Of a DNA stretch of 64,000 bases, positions 51,277 through 60,397 are shown piece by piece (position 1 is the first letter of the stretch; each line of letters opens with the position of its first letter). Under the pieces are notes generated by a model. That model was given only the letters and a program-made list of their open reading frames with translations, made no database searches and was not told the DNA's origin. Made by a program: the position numbers and the translations under genes. Source of the DNA: Chryseotalea sanaruensis (GTDB lineage: Bacteria; Bacteroidota; Bacteroidia; Cytophagales; Cyclobacteriaceae); assembly GCF_003990915.1 (NCBI RefSeq), contig NZ_BHXQ01000002.1, positions 620,001 to 684,000 on the forward strand. Direction: 5' to 3'.

Positions 51277-52551
51277 ATGAAAAAAATTCTCTGGTCTACC
51301 CTTTTGGTTTGTTTTTTGATGGTAACAATTTTTGCTGTGCAGATAAACAAACAAGTGAGTGCGGAAGTAGAAACCGTACATATTCCATTGATTGAACAGC
51401 ATCAGCCAGCATTATTATATGGTTTACCAATCGACAACAAAATTGTAATTGAAGAGAAGATTAAAAAGAACGAGTTATTGGGAGATATACTATTCCAATA
51501 CAATGTGCCCGCTAAACTGGTACATCAGATGGCTTCATTGCCGCGCAATATTTTTGATGTGCGTAAAATAGCACCCAATAAAAAGTACACACTCATCTGC
51601 GATCAGGATTCTGTTATGCGTGCCACTGCGCTTGTGTATGAACCTAACGCTATTGACTATGTAATCATGAAATTTGGGGACACACTTACTGTAGATGTTT
51701 GCCAAAGAGAAATTAGTATTGTTGAAAAGGGTGTATCAGGTACTATCAGGTCTTCTTTATCACAGACTATCGAAGAGATGGGTATTACACATGAGCTAAC
51801 CAATAAATTCGTAGATATTTTTGCTTGGGTGGTAGATTTTCAGCGACTGCATGTGGGTGATGAATTTAAAATACTCTTTGAAGAAATTCAGGTGGAAGGA
51901 CAGACGGTTGGCATAGAAAAAATCAATGGCATATATTTTAAGCATGTAGGCAGCGAGTATTATGCTTATCCATTTGACCAGGGTGAAGGACTTGATTATT
52001 TTGATGAAGAAGGAAAAAGTCTTCGCAAGGCCCTATTGAAATATCCGATCGAGTTTACCAGAATCAGTTCCCGTTATAATTTGAAAAGATTCCATCCTGT
52101 TCAAAAAAGATTTAAGGCTCACTTGGGCACAGACTTTGCAGCACCAACAGGAACTCCAATCCGTTCAGTTGGCGATGGTCTCATTGAAGAAGCACAATAC
52201 AAAAGCAATAATGGTAACTACGTAAAAATTCGTCACAACGGAACTTACACTACTCAATACTTGCACATGTCGCGTATTGCACAAGGAGTAAGAGCAGGAA
52301 CTCGTGTAAAGCAAGGACAAGTGATAGGGTATGTAGGGAGTACAGGTTTGGCGACAGGGCCACATTTATGCTATCGCTTTTGGAGAAATGGCGTACAGGT
52401 AGATGCCTTGCGCGTAGAGCTACCTCCTTCCCAACCAATTAAACAAGACAAGCTGGCTGAGTTTAATATCGTAGTGAATACATTAAAGGCCAAACTTGAT
52501 CAAATCGAATCACCAGATCAGTTAGTGGTTACAACGGCATCGGTTTTTTAA
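51277..52551 (+). CDS. M23-family peptidoglycan endopeptidase
   Basis: 424 residues with an N-terminal membrane anchor (ILWSTLLVCFLMVTIFAVQI). A central region (about 60-260) resembles OapA/LysM-like modules, as in YebA/MepM. The catalytic domain has H282-x3-D286 (HLGTDFAAP), the QYLHMS His and H363-L-C365 (TGPHLCYRFW). In typical M23 peptidases the last motif is HxH, with the second His a zinc ligand. Here it is Cys, which may still bind zinc. The protein probably cleaves peptidoglycan cross-links in the periplasm. Confidence 0.9.
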   Translation: MKKILWSTLLVCFLMVTIFAVQINKQVSAEVETVHIPLIEQHQPALLYGLPIDNKIVIEEKIKKNELLGDILFQYNVPAKLVHQMASLPRNIFDVRKIAPNKKYTLICDQDSVMRATALVYEPNAIDYVIMKFGDTLTVDVCQREISIVEKGVSGTIRSSLSQTIEEMGITHELTNKFVDIFAWVVDFQRLHVGDEFKILFEEIQVEGQTVGIEKINGIYFKHVGSEYYAYPFDQGEGLDYFDEEGKSLRKALLKYPIEFTRISSRYNLKRFHPVQKRFKAHLGTDFAAPTGTPIRSVGDGLIEEAQYKSNNGNYVKIRHNGTYTTQYLHMSRIAQGVRAGTRVKQGQVIGYVGSTGLATGPHLCYRFWRNGVQVDALRVELPPSQPIKQDKLAEFNIVVNTLKAKLDQIESPDQLVVTTASVF

Positions 52552-52619
52552 CTTTTTCTTTCAACAGAATACAACAAAATCCCACAACTGCCGTCTAATG
52601 ATGTAGTCCTCAGTTATTC

Positions 52620-54914
52620 ATGCGCCAAGCATTTCTTATTTGCCTCTTAAGCCTTACACAATTAACCTATGCTCAAAAGGTGGGTTTGGTGTTGAGCGGG
52701 GGCGGTGCAAAGGGTATAGCTCATATTGGCGTTCTAAAAGCCCTGGAAGAAAATCACATACCTGTAGATTATATTGTAGGAACTTCAATGGGGGGAATAG
52801 TAGGTGGTTGCTACGCTGCTGGTATGAGTCCCCAACAAATTGAAGAACTCATCTTATCTCAGGATTTTTTACGTTGGGTAACAGGTCAAACAGATAAAGA
52901 TAAATATAGCTATTACTTCCGTGAAGAAGATAATCCTGGGTTTATAACCTTAACGCTAACACTTGATTCAGCATTTAATACACAGGTAAATACTAGTCTT
53001 GCAAAAGATGTTCTGTTGAACTTTGCCTTGGCTGAGTATATGGCACAAGCAGAAGCTATTGCCAAACAAAACTTTGATAGCCTTTTTATACCATTCCGGG
53101 TAATGGCGGCTGATGTTTTTTCTCAAGCACAAATTGTTTTGAAAAAGGGATCACTCAGTAAAGCACTTCGGGCTACACAAACTGTTCCTTTTTTTTATAC
53201 ACCTATTCGTGTAGATGGAAAATACCTCTTTGATGGAGGCGTTTATAATAACTTTCCTGTTGATGTGCTGCAACGTGAATTTGCACCCGATGTAGTAATT
53301 GGCAGTAACGTTTCAAGTAAAGTATTTAATGAGTATCCATTTGGCGAAGATGATGAACTACTGGATAACTCCATGCTGTTTATGTTTTTAGATAAGTCAA
53401 ATCCTGAAGATGTTCCTGAGTCTGGAGTTTATTTGCAACCCAATTTAGATGGATACACTGCAGTTGATTTTAATAAGGCACGCAGCTTAATAGACAGTGG
53501 TTATGTGCATACTATGCGCAATATTGATGAGATTAGAAATAAAGTTGTCAGTAGAATTACTGTTGAAGAAGTAGATCAAAAAAGAAAACAATTCTCGAAC
53601 AGATCCTACCCTTTTGTTTTTGATACCTTGAAGTTTGAGAGTTTTAACTCTAAGCAACAAATTTACCTGAAGCGAGTGTTTGGATTTCCATCTCGCAAGG
53701 AACCTGAATTATCAATTGATGAAGTAAGGTCACGCTATCTCAAACTGGTGTCTGAAAATTATTTCAGTAATACCTTTCCCACGATTTCGTTTAATCAACA
53801 GCGAAGAAAATTTGAATTAGAATTAACCCGAAGAAGACGGAAGAATTTTCAAGTAGATTTTGGTGGGGTGCTTGCCACACGCGATATCAGCAATATTTTT
53901 ACAGGTATTAATTTTTATCATTTTGATAAGCAGCTCCTTCATTCGTACATCGGTTTTCAAACCGGAAATTTTTACACCTCAGGTACATTAAGTACACGGA
54001 TTGATTTTCCTTTTTTTGGGCAGTTTTTTATAGAGCCTCGCTTTGTTTACAACCGCTGGAATTATTCTGCCAGTAATAATTTGCTTCGCGAAGACCGCAC
54101 AACGCTTTTAAGAAGAGTTGACCGAAGTTATACGCTAAAAGTAGGTTGGCCGGTAAAGGAGAAAGCCAAGTTGATGCTGGAGTTTGGAGGAATGGCAAAT
54201 AAGGACAACTACATAAATGAGGCAATCTTTAACAACACCAGCACCCTAGATGAATTGAAGCTGGGGGGTATTACAGGTGGTGTGTCTTTATCCGCTAACA
54301 CACTTGATAAAAAACAATACGCCTCAACTGGAAGAGCTTATTCTATCGCTATTAATTATTACAACTTGAACGAAAATCATAGTCCAGGTTCAAGTAGTGT
54401 ACGCCTACTTGATTACGAAGCTTCTCACCAATGGCTGAGCGCCAGAGTAAGGGCAGAGAAGTATTTTACTAAGGGTAGAGTAAGACCTGGACTTGTTGTT
54501 GAGGCCGCCTATTCCTCAATGCCCCTTCTGGTCAATTATCAAGCAACACTCATAAACGCACCTGCCTATAACCCTTTACCTGACAGTCGTTCGTTATTTT
54601 TGGAACGCTTTAGGGCGCTCAGCTACGTGGGTGGTGGAGCTAGAATAGTAGTAGGGCTAACCTCCAAATTGGAATGGAGAACAGAAGCTCATGCTTTTAA
54701 GCCTTTTGAATCTTTGGTACAAGGCCCTAACCAACAGGCGCTTATTGATACTGATCTTTTACAGGTTTCTTTGGCAGCTAGTAGTGCCTTTGTATACCAC
54801 TCACCGATAGGTCCGATCAGCCTTATGCTTAACTATTACGATGACGATGAGAACGAGTTAGGCGTACTTTTTCATGTAGGTTATTTGCTATTTAATAAAC
54901 CTTCTGCCGAATAA
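52620..54914 (+). CDS. Patatin-like phospholipase with BamA-like barrel
   Basis: 764 residues with a signal peptide ([19 protein letters not shown]). The patatin domain (about 22-210) has the oxyanion GGGAKG, the nucleophile GTSMGG and the Asp of [13 protein letters not shown]. The middle carries a POTRA-like segment (about 330-410) and the C-terminal part is a 16-strand-type outer-membrane barrel ending [11 protein letters not shown]. This is the PlpD/type Vd-like layout, except that the passenger stays on the barrel. It likely hydrolyses phospholipids at the cell surface. Confidence 0.9.
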   Translation: MRQAFLICLLSLTQLTYAQKVGLVLSGGGAKGIAHIGVLKALEENHIPVDYIVGTSMGGIVGGCYAAGMSPQQIEELILSQDFLRWVTGQTDKDKYSYYFREEDNPGFITLTLTLDSAFNTQVNTSLAKDVLLNFALAEYMAQAEAIAKQNFDSLFIPFRVMAADVFSQAQIVLKKGSLSKALRATQTVPFFYTPIRVDGKYLFDGGVYNNFPVDVLQREFAPDVVIGSNVSSKVFNEYPFGEDDELLDNSMLFMFLDKSNPEDVPESGVYLQPNLDGYTAVDFNKARSLIDSGYVHTMRNIDEIRNKVVSRITVEEVDQKRKQFSNRSYPFVFDTLKFESFNSKQQIYLKRVFGFPSRKEPELSIDEVRSRYLKLVSENYFSNTFPTISFNQQRRKFELELTRRRRKNFQVDFGGVLATRDISNIFTGINFYHFDKQLLHSYIGFQTGNFYTSGTLSTRIDFPFFGQFFIEPRFVYNRWNYSASNNLLREDRTTLLRRVDRSYTLKVGWPVKEKAKLMLEFGGMANKDNYINEAIFNNTSTLDELKLGGITGGVSLSANTLDKKQYASTGRAYSIAINYYNLNENHSPGSSSVRLLDYEASHQWLSARVRAEKYFTKGRVRPGLVVEAAYSSMPLLVNYQATLINAPAYNPLPDSRSLFLERFRALSYVGGGARIVVGLTSKLEWRTEAHAFKPFESLVQGPNQQALIDTDLLQVSLAASSAFVYHSPIGPISLMLNYYDDDENELGVLFHVGYLLFNKPSAE

Positions 54915-55039
54915 ATTAAGCCCTGGCTTTAGTTTTAAACGCCTACTAACATAAGATTCAATTTATACATGTAGGGTCTATCTCACTTTTTGAAAATTTT
55001 ACCTAAGTTTAACAATTAATTATAGGTAGATAGCCCCGC

Positions 55040-57103
55040 ATGAAAAAATTCTCATTCCTTGTTCTTCTTTCCTTTGTAGGCTTTGTAGGAGCTCAGGCTC
55101 AGGTAGTGAAGTGGGCAGATAAAGTTCTCGATTTTTCAACAGAATTAACATCTGGCCAATATGCTGCCCAACAGGCGCTGGGTAAGCCCAATGTAATTAG
55201 CGATGCCAGCGGCAGACTTACAGGTGGCCAAAGTCCTAGTGCCTGGACCCCTGATCGCCCAAACCGAAAAGAATTTTTAAAATTAGGTTTCGCTAACCCC
55301 ATTCAGATACAACAAGTGGCAATTGCCGAATCGCATAACCCTAGCGCTTTATACAGAGTGTTGGCCTATGATGTGGCCGGCAACGAATACGAATTAATGA
55401 CACTTAACCCACAGGTGGTGCCTTTAAAAAGCAGGATGCTAAATATATTTGTTGAAAAAACCAGTTTTAAAGTAGCTGCCATTAAGCTTGAGTTTGATGG
55501 AGCTGCTGTAGGTGAATACTTTGCCATCGATGCAGTAGCCATTTCTGACTCCAAGTATGCCATCATACCTGAAATTTCTAAACCCGAATTATTAGCAGCA
55601 GGCCTTTCAGTAGAAGGACTTGACGAAAATGTAAATAGTGAGTACAGCGAATTAAACCCTTTATTATCACCCGATGGTAAAACCCTTTACTTCAGCCGGA
55701 AAAACCACCCTGAAAATGTGGGGGGAGTTACTGATAAAGAAGACATCTGGTATTCCGAGTTAGACTCTACCGGACATTGGAAACTGGCTCAAAATCTAAC
55801 CCCGCTAAATAATCCAGGCCCAAATTTTATCAACTATATAAGCTCAGTAACACCCGATGGAAAATCGGCAATTGTTTTGCTTGGTAATCAGTATAGCGAG
55901 AAGGGTAAGATGTTAGCTGGTGTTTCTGTAAGTACAAATGTTGGCGGAAATTGGACAAAACCTGAAGCTCTTAAAATTACTGATGACTACAACTTCAACG
56001 AAAAAGTAAACTACTTTATGGCTAACAATAGACGAACACTATTGATGTCGGTAGAGCGTGAAGACTCTGAAGGTGATCGTGATTTATATGTAAGCTTTCA
56101 AAACACTGATAGCAGTTGGACAAAGCCTTTAAACCTTGGAAAAAATATTAACACAGCCAGCGAGGAATCTTCCCCTTTCTTAGCTGCGGATGATAAGACT
56201 TTATATTTTTCATCTAAAGGTTTTAGTGGTTATGGTGGAAGCGATATCTATATGTCGAAGCGCTTAGATGACACGTGGACATCATGGTCTGAACCTGAAA
56301 ACCTTGGTCCTGAAATAAACTCACCACAAGAAGATGTGTTCTTCAATATTCCAGCCAATAGTGATTACGCCTACTACTCCAGAGGCATTACAGAAACCAA
56401 CACAGACATCTATCGTGTGAAGCTACCTATTATGAACTCACCTGAGTTGTGGGTTACTGTAAAAGGAAAACTTATTGACGGCAAAACAGGTTTGCCCATT
56501 GCTGCAAAAATTATTTATGAACGCTTGCCCGATGGTGTTGAAGCAGGCATTACTCAAACTAACCCTGCAACAGGCGAATATGAAATTCGTTTGCCTGCCG
56601 GTTATCAATACGGAGTGCGCGCTGAAGCAAAAGACCACATGTCTGAAAACCAAAACCTTGATTTACGCGATGTAAAGGGAGATCAGGTACTCGACCATCA
56701 GGACTTCAAATTAAAACCGATGCAAGTAGAAACTATTGCGATAGTACCCATTGAAGAGAATGCAAAAATTACATTGAACAATATCTTCTTTGATTTCGAT
56801 AGTCATGTGTTACGTGAAAATTCTAAACCAGAATTGAATCGCATCGTAAGTATGATGAAAGAACGCAATAGTATGCAGGTAGAAATAGCTGGTCATACAG
56901 ATTCAAATGGCCCAGATGCCTACAACCTTAAACTCAGCCAACGTAGAGCAAAGTCAGTTAATGAATATTTGGTAAGCCAAGGCATTCAATCTTCACGTAT
57001 TGTCGTTACATTCTTTGGTGAGGATAATCCTATTGCAGACAATAAAACAAAAGAAGGACAGCGTAAAAACAGACGTGTAGAATTCAAAATTGTTAAACCA
57101 TGA
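55040..57103 (+). CDS. PD40 propeller-carboxypeptidase-like-OmpA protein
   Basis: 687 residues. Signal peptide (KFSFLVLLSFVGFVGAQAQ), an N-terminal galactose-binding-like domain (about 25-175, ELTSGQYAAQQALGKPN), PD40 blades (about 190-460, LSPDGKTLYFSRKN, LAADDKTLYFSSKGF), a CNA-B/carboxypeptidase-like domain (about 475-560) and a C-terminal OmpA domain (about 580-687, FFDFDSHVLRENSKPELNRI, HTDSNGPDAYNLKLSQRRA). The last binds peptidoglycan. It is similar in layout to PorE, a type IX secretion component, but lacks the TPRs. It overlaps the next OmpA gene by 4 bp, so both are co-translated. Confidence 0.93.
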   Translation: MKKFSFLVLLSFVGFVGAQAQVVKWADKVLDFSTELTSGQYAAQQALGKPNVISDASGRLTGGQSPSAWTPDRPNRKEFLKLGFANPIQIQQVAIAESHNPSALYRVLAYDVAGNEYELMTLNPQVVPLKSRMLNIFVEKTSFKVAAIKLEFDGAAVGEYFAIDAVAISDSKYAIIPEISKPELLAAGLSVEGLDENVNSEYSELNPLLSPDGKTLYFSRKNHPENVGGVTDKEDIWYSELDSTGHWKLAQNLTPLNNPGPNFINYISSVTPDGKSAIVLLGNQYSEKGKMLAGVSVSTNVGGNWTKPEALKITDDYNFNEKVNYFMANNRRTLLMSVEREDSEGDRDLYVSFQNTDSSWTKPLNLGKNINTASEESSPFLAADDKTLYFSSKGFSGYGGSDIYMSKRLDDTWTSWSEPENLGPEINSPQEDVFFNIPANSDYAYYSRGITETNTDIYRVKLPIMNSPELWVTVKGKLIDGKTGLPIAAKIIYERLPDGVEAGITQTNPATGEYEIRLPAGYQYGVRAEAKDHMSENQNLDLRDVKGDQVLDHQDFKLKPMQVETIAIVPIEENAKITLNNIFFDFDSHVLRENSKPELNRIVSMMKERNSMQVEIAGHTDSNGPDAYNLKLSQRRAKSVNEYLVSQGIQSSRIVVTFFGEDNPIADNKTKEGQRKNRRVEFKIVKP

Positions 57104-57807
57104 GTAAGTCTTTTATATTAACAATACTTGTTTTGTGTTTAGTTACAGGCTCAGCGTTGAGTCAGCAACAAGACACTACTACTATATGGGCAGAAGGGCG
57201 AGTTTTAAATGCGGAAACAAAAGAGCCGGTCGTTGCCCGCATTATGTATCAAAGCCTGCCCTATGGCAATCGTATGGGATCAGCTACAGCCGCCAATTTT
57301 TCTTTCCCTTTGATCGATGGAGATAAGTACTCCATTACTGTGCAGGCTGAAGGTTTTGAGCCTGCCAAATTTTTATTAGATCCAATTGAAGCGAATGTTG
57401 GAAAGAAAATCCTCAAAGACATTGAGTTAAAGAAAGGTTCTGCACCACCTGCCCACCCCGTAGGGCACGTTATGCGTTTGGATAACCTCATCTTCCAGCA
57501 AGGCAAAGCACGCATTGAGACAATATCTTACGAGGAGTTAGATATATTGGTTGACATGCTTAAGACCAATGCTAAAATGGTTATTCAGTTGGAGGGGCAT
57601 ACAGATTACCTCGGCCCTGCAAAACAAAACCTTGAGCTTTCTGAAAAAAGAGTTGAGGCTGTAAAAAGTTATCTGACTAGTAAGGGTATTACCAAAACTC
57701 GTATTAAAACAAAAGCTTTTGGTGGTACACAACCGCTTTCGCGAGATGATACACCTGAAGCTCACACTGCCAACAGACGAGTAGAAGTAAGGGTGTTGCA
57801 GAATTAA
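57100..57807 (+). CDS. OmpA-family protein with carboxypeptidase-like domain
   Basis: 235 residues: signal peptide (FILTILVLCLVTGSALSQ), a carboxypeptidase-like domain (about 28-115, GRVLNAETKEPVVARIMYQSLPYG) and an OmpA domain (about 125-235, LDNLIFQQGKARI, LEGHTDYLGPAKQNLELSEKRVEAVKSYL). It repeats the last two domains of the upstream protein, so it probably arose by partial duplication. The ATG overlaps the stop of the upstream gene (ATGA). Confidence 0.93.
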   Translation: MSKSFILTILVLCLVTGSALSQQQDTTTIWAEGRVLNAETKEPVVARIMYQSLPYGNRMGSATAANFSFPLIDGDKYSITVQAEGFEPAKFLLDPIEANVGKKILKDIELKKGSAPPAHPVGHVMRLDNLIFQQGKARIETISYEELDILVDMLKTNAKMVIQLEGHTDYLGPAKQNLELSEKRVEAVKSYLTSKGITKTRIKTKAFGGTQPLSRDDTPEAHTANRRVEVRVLQN

Positions 57808-57887
57808 TAGCGATGATTGATTTGAAAATTTGAAAATGAAGGTCAGTCATTAAATGGTTTGTTGGAAAACCAATTTTAGTCAAACCA

Positions 57888-58712
57888 TTATCGCACTATA
57901 CCTGCGGCAAGTTGTGTAGCATGTTGACGTTGAACAATGTTAAGTTTGTGTAAGAGATCTTTCTTATTATCATCAGCCAGTTCACTTTCGCGAATCGTAA
58001 CCATAAGCAACAAGCTAAACTCTTCAATTCTTGGAGATGGCTTATATTGTGCAGCCTTAATTAATGTCAAAGTCGCCTCGATAAAGTCTTGCTGGTTGTA
58101 GGCTTTAACTGCATTGTTAAAATAAAGCAGCCCGGTTAATTCTTCAAGGGTAACCGCTTCCCAAAGATTAAAACTGAATTCATAGCGAACACCCCCTCTG
58201 GTAGTATTCGGCACAACATTATTTCTGTACTCATCCAGACGAGTTTGTATTTTTTCAGAGTTGTCAACAAATCCTTCAACAGGGTCAGTTGTTTCAATTA
58301 ATATTTCTTCGCCATCTGCTTTAACGATAATAAAAATGTGATGGTTTGTTTCAATAATGGAGTAGTCAATATCAAAATGCTCAAAAAGTAAAGCATACAA
58401 TGCAGTGCCTGTTAAACAATTATACTTACCAGTAGTGAGCAACTCTCCAAATGAAGATTCTGTTTGAAAATTTTTCAGAAACTTCTGATGGGTTTTATAA
58501 AAGATATAACGCACCAAATCTTTTTCATGCTTAAAGGCATGTTTCTTTTTATCGACTTGCTGAAGAAAGGAAGAGAAATTTTTAGGGTTTGCTTTTACGG
58601 CCACATCGGTATACAAAAAGCCTAAAAGCGGGTCTGATTTAACTGGATCTGCCCCGGCATAAGCCAAAACAGTTGTTAAAAAAAGTGTCAATATGGTACC
58701 CCAACCCCTCAT
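57888..58712 (-). CDS. Transglutaminase-like secreted protein
   Basis: 274 residues with a signal peptide (MRGWGTILTLFLTTVLAYA). The centre (about 100-180) has the Cys of GKYNCLTGTALYALLF, the His region IETNHHIFIIV and the Asp of LIETTDPVEG, the triad order of transglutaminase-like proteases. The C-terminal half has TPR-like helices (YFNNAVKAYNQQDFIEATLTLIKAAQ). Its substrate is unknown. Its stop codon lies in an AATGGTTTG/CAAACCATT hairpin (57853-57889). Confidence 0.8.
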   Translation of the reverse strand: MRGWGTILTLFLTTVLAYAGADPVKSDPLLGFLYTDVAVKANPKNFSSFLQQVDKKKHAFKHEKDLVRYIFYKTHQKFLKNFQTESSFGELLTTGKYNCLTGTALYALLFEHFDIDYSIIETNHHIFIIVKADGEEILIETTDPVEGFVDNSEKIQTRLDEYRNNVVPNTTRGGVRYEFSFNLWEAVTLEELTGLLYFNNAVKAYNQQDFIEATLTLIKAAQYKPSPRIEEFSLLLMVTIRESELADDNKKDLLHKLNIVQRQHATQLAAGIVR

Positions 58713-58819
58713 TGTTATCTCAATATTAACAAATTGTTAATAAAAATGTATATAAAACAGAATTATTTAACATGATCTTAATATTCATTCGGCTTAGACG
58801 GATTTTGTAACTTTCCATT

Positions 58820-60253
58820 ATGGAAGTAAAGACAGCCACTACCGCTACCTCATCTATTGATCTGGTTTTTAAAAAACAGCAGAAAAAAGCCCAAATTCTG
58901 CGTTTATCGCCAATTATTGAGCGCAAAATGCTCCTACAAAACCTTCGAACGTGGGTACGCCAAAACCGGGTAGCCATACAAAAGGCCATGTATGCAGATT
59001 TTATGAAGCCCGCTGGCGAGGTAGATGGCGTTGAAATATTTCACGTATTAGGGGAGATCAAACTGGCTTTGCATAAGCTGGATCAATGGGCAGCTCCGAA
59101 AAAAATAGATGCACCCATTACTTTCTTAGGAACCAGATCATATGTAAAAGCTGAGCCTAGAGGTGTTTGTTTAATTATTGCACCCTGGAATTATCCCTTT
59201 TCACTTGCTGTTGGTCCTTTGGTTTCGGCCCTTGCTGCAGGCAATGCAGTAATTATTAAACCATCAGAAGTTACGCCCAACACGGCTGCCTTAATCAGTC
59301 GCATGGCAACAGAACTTTTTGAAGAAGATATGGTAAAAGTAGTGGAGGGAGACGCGACAGTAGCTTCCTACCTCACTTCTCTCCCTTTCGATCACATCTT
59401 TTTTACAGGGAGTCCTGCAGTTGGTAAATTAGTGATGAAAGCCGCAGCTGAAAACCTCACCTCAGTTACGCTGGAACTCGGTGGAAAATCCCCCGCAATA
59501 GTAAGTGCGTCTGCACGTTTAGAGGATGCCGCTGAGCGCATTGCTGTGGCGAAATTTTTCAATTGTGGTCAAACCTGTATTGCACCCGATTATGTGTTAG
59601 TAGAAGAAAAGGTTGCTGAGGCTTTTGTAACCCGCCTGAAAGAAAAAGTAATGGAGCGGTTTAGTCTGAACAACGAACCTTTGCGAGACAGTAAGCATTA
59701 TACACGTCTGGTAAATCAAAAACACTGGTTACGGATGAATGCTTTGTTGGAAGATGCATTAAGTAAAGGTGCAGTTACAGTTTTTGGTGGAGAAGTAAGA
59801 GAAGCGGATAGGTTTTTTCATCCGACTATATTAACAAACGTGAGCAACGATTGTCGTTTGATGGAAGAGGAAATTTTTGGGCCTATTCTCCCTATTGTTA
59901 CCTACAAAACACTAACACAGGCGTTGCAAGTCATTAATAACAAGCCTAAACCATTGGCTCTTTACATTTTTTCGCAACGTAATGCTGACATAAATCAGGT
60001 AATGCAGGCGACCTCTTCTGGGGCGGCTTGTGTTAATGAGTGTGCGGTGCATTTCTTAAACAATCATCTGCCCTTTGGCGGTGTAAACAATAGTGGGACA
60101 GGCAGCACACATGGTCATTATGGTTTTATGGCATTTTCGCATTTAAAGCCAGTAATGAAGCAGCGCAATGGTTTTACCTCCATTAAACCACTTTACCCAC
60201 CTTACACAAAGATGGCAAAGCGTTTGATGGACCTTGTGTTAAAAATGTTTTGA
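58820..60253 (+). CDS. Aldehyde dehydrogenase
   Basis: 477 residues, the ALDH3-like size. NAD(P)-binding part (LIIAPWNYPFSLAVGPLVSALAAGNAVIIKPSEVTPNTAAL), FFTGSPAVGK, catalytic Glu in LELGGKSPAIV, catalytic Cys in FNCGQTCIAPDY, and the C-terminal EEIFGPILPIVTYK and LPFGGVNNSGTGSTHGHYGF. It oxidises an aliphatic or aromatic aldehyde to the acid. The C-terminal LMDLVLKMF may be an amphipathic anchor, as in fatty-aldehyde dehydrogenases. Confidence 0.95.
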   Translation: MEVKTATTATSSIDLVFKKQQKKAQILRLSPIIERKMLLQNLRTWVRQNRVAIQKAMYADFMKPAGEVDGVEIFHVLGEIKLALHKLDQWAAPKKIDAPITFLGTRSYVKAEPRGVCLIIAPWNYPFSLAVGPLVSALAAGNAVIIKPSEVTPNTAALISRMATELFEEDMVKVVEGDATVASYLTSLPFDHIFFTGSPAVGKLVMKAAAENLTSVTLELGGKSPAIVSASARLEDAAERIAVAKFFNCGQTCIAPDYVLVEEKVAEAFVTRLKEKVMERFSLNNEPLRDSKHYTRLVNQKHWLRMNALLEDALSKGAVTVFGGEVREADRFFHPTILTNVSNDCRLMEEEIFGPILPIVTYKTLTQALQVINNKPKPLALYIFSQRNADINQVMQATSSGAACVNECAVHFLNNHLPFGGVNNSGTGSTHGHYGFMAFSHLKPVMKQRNGFTSIKPLYPPYTKMAKRLMDLVLKMF

Positions 60254-60285
60254 TCGTTCATTTAACGTAACAAAGACTTAATCAT

Positions 60286-60310
60286 CGAAACAAAATTTGT
60301 TTCGGCTTTT
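60286..60310 (+). terminator. Hairpin after the aldehyde dehydrogenase gene
   Basis: CGAAACAAA (60286-60294) and TTTGTTTCG (60296-60304) form a 9-bp dyad with one spacer base, followed by GCTTTTT. It overlaps the -33 region of the next promoter. Confidence 0.5.
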
Positions 60311-60325
60311 TGCTTTGTATTTTTG
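60297..60325 (+). promoter_or_regulatory. Candidate promoter of the AsmA-like gene
   Basis: TTG (60297-60299), 18 bases, then TATTTTTG (60318-60325) fit the TTG/TAnnTTTG consensus. The start codon is 73 bp downstream. Confidence 0.55.
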
Positions 60326-60397
60326 TGTTACAAAGTCGTTTAGGATTAACTAAACGATATTGTTTTTGTATTTCCTAAAAACTCAATATAAATCTTT

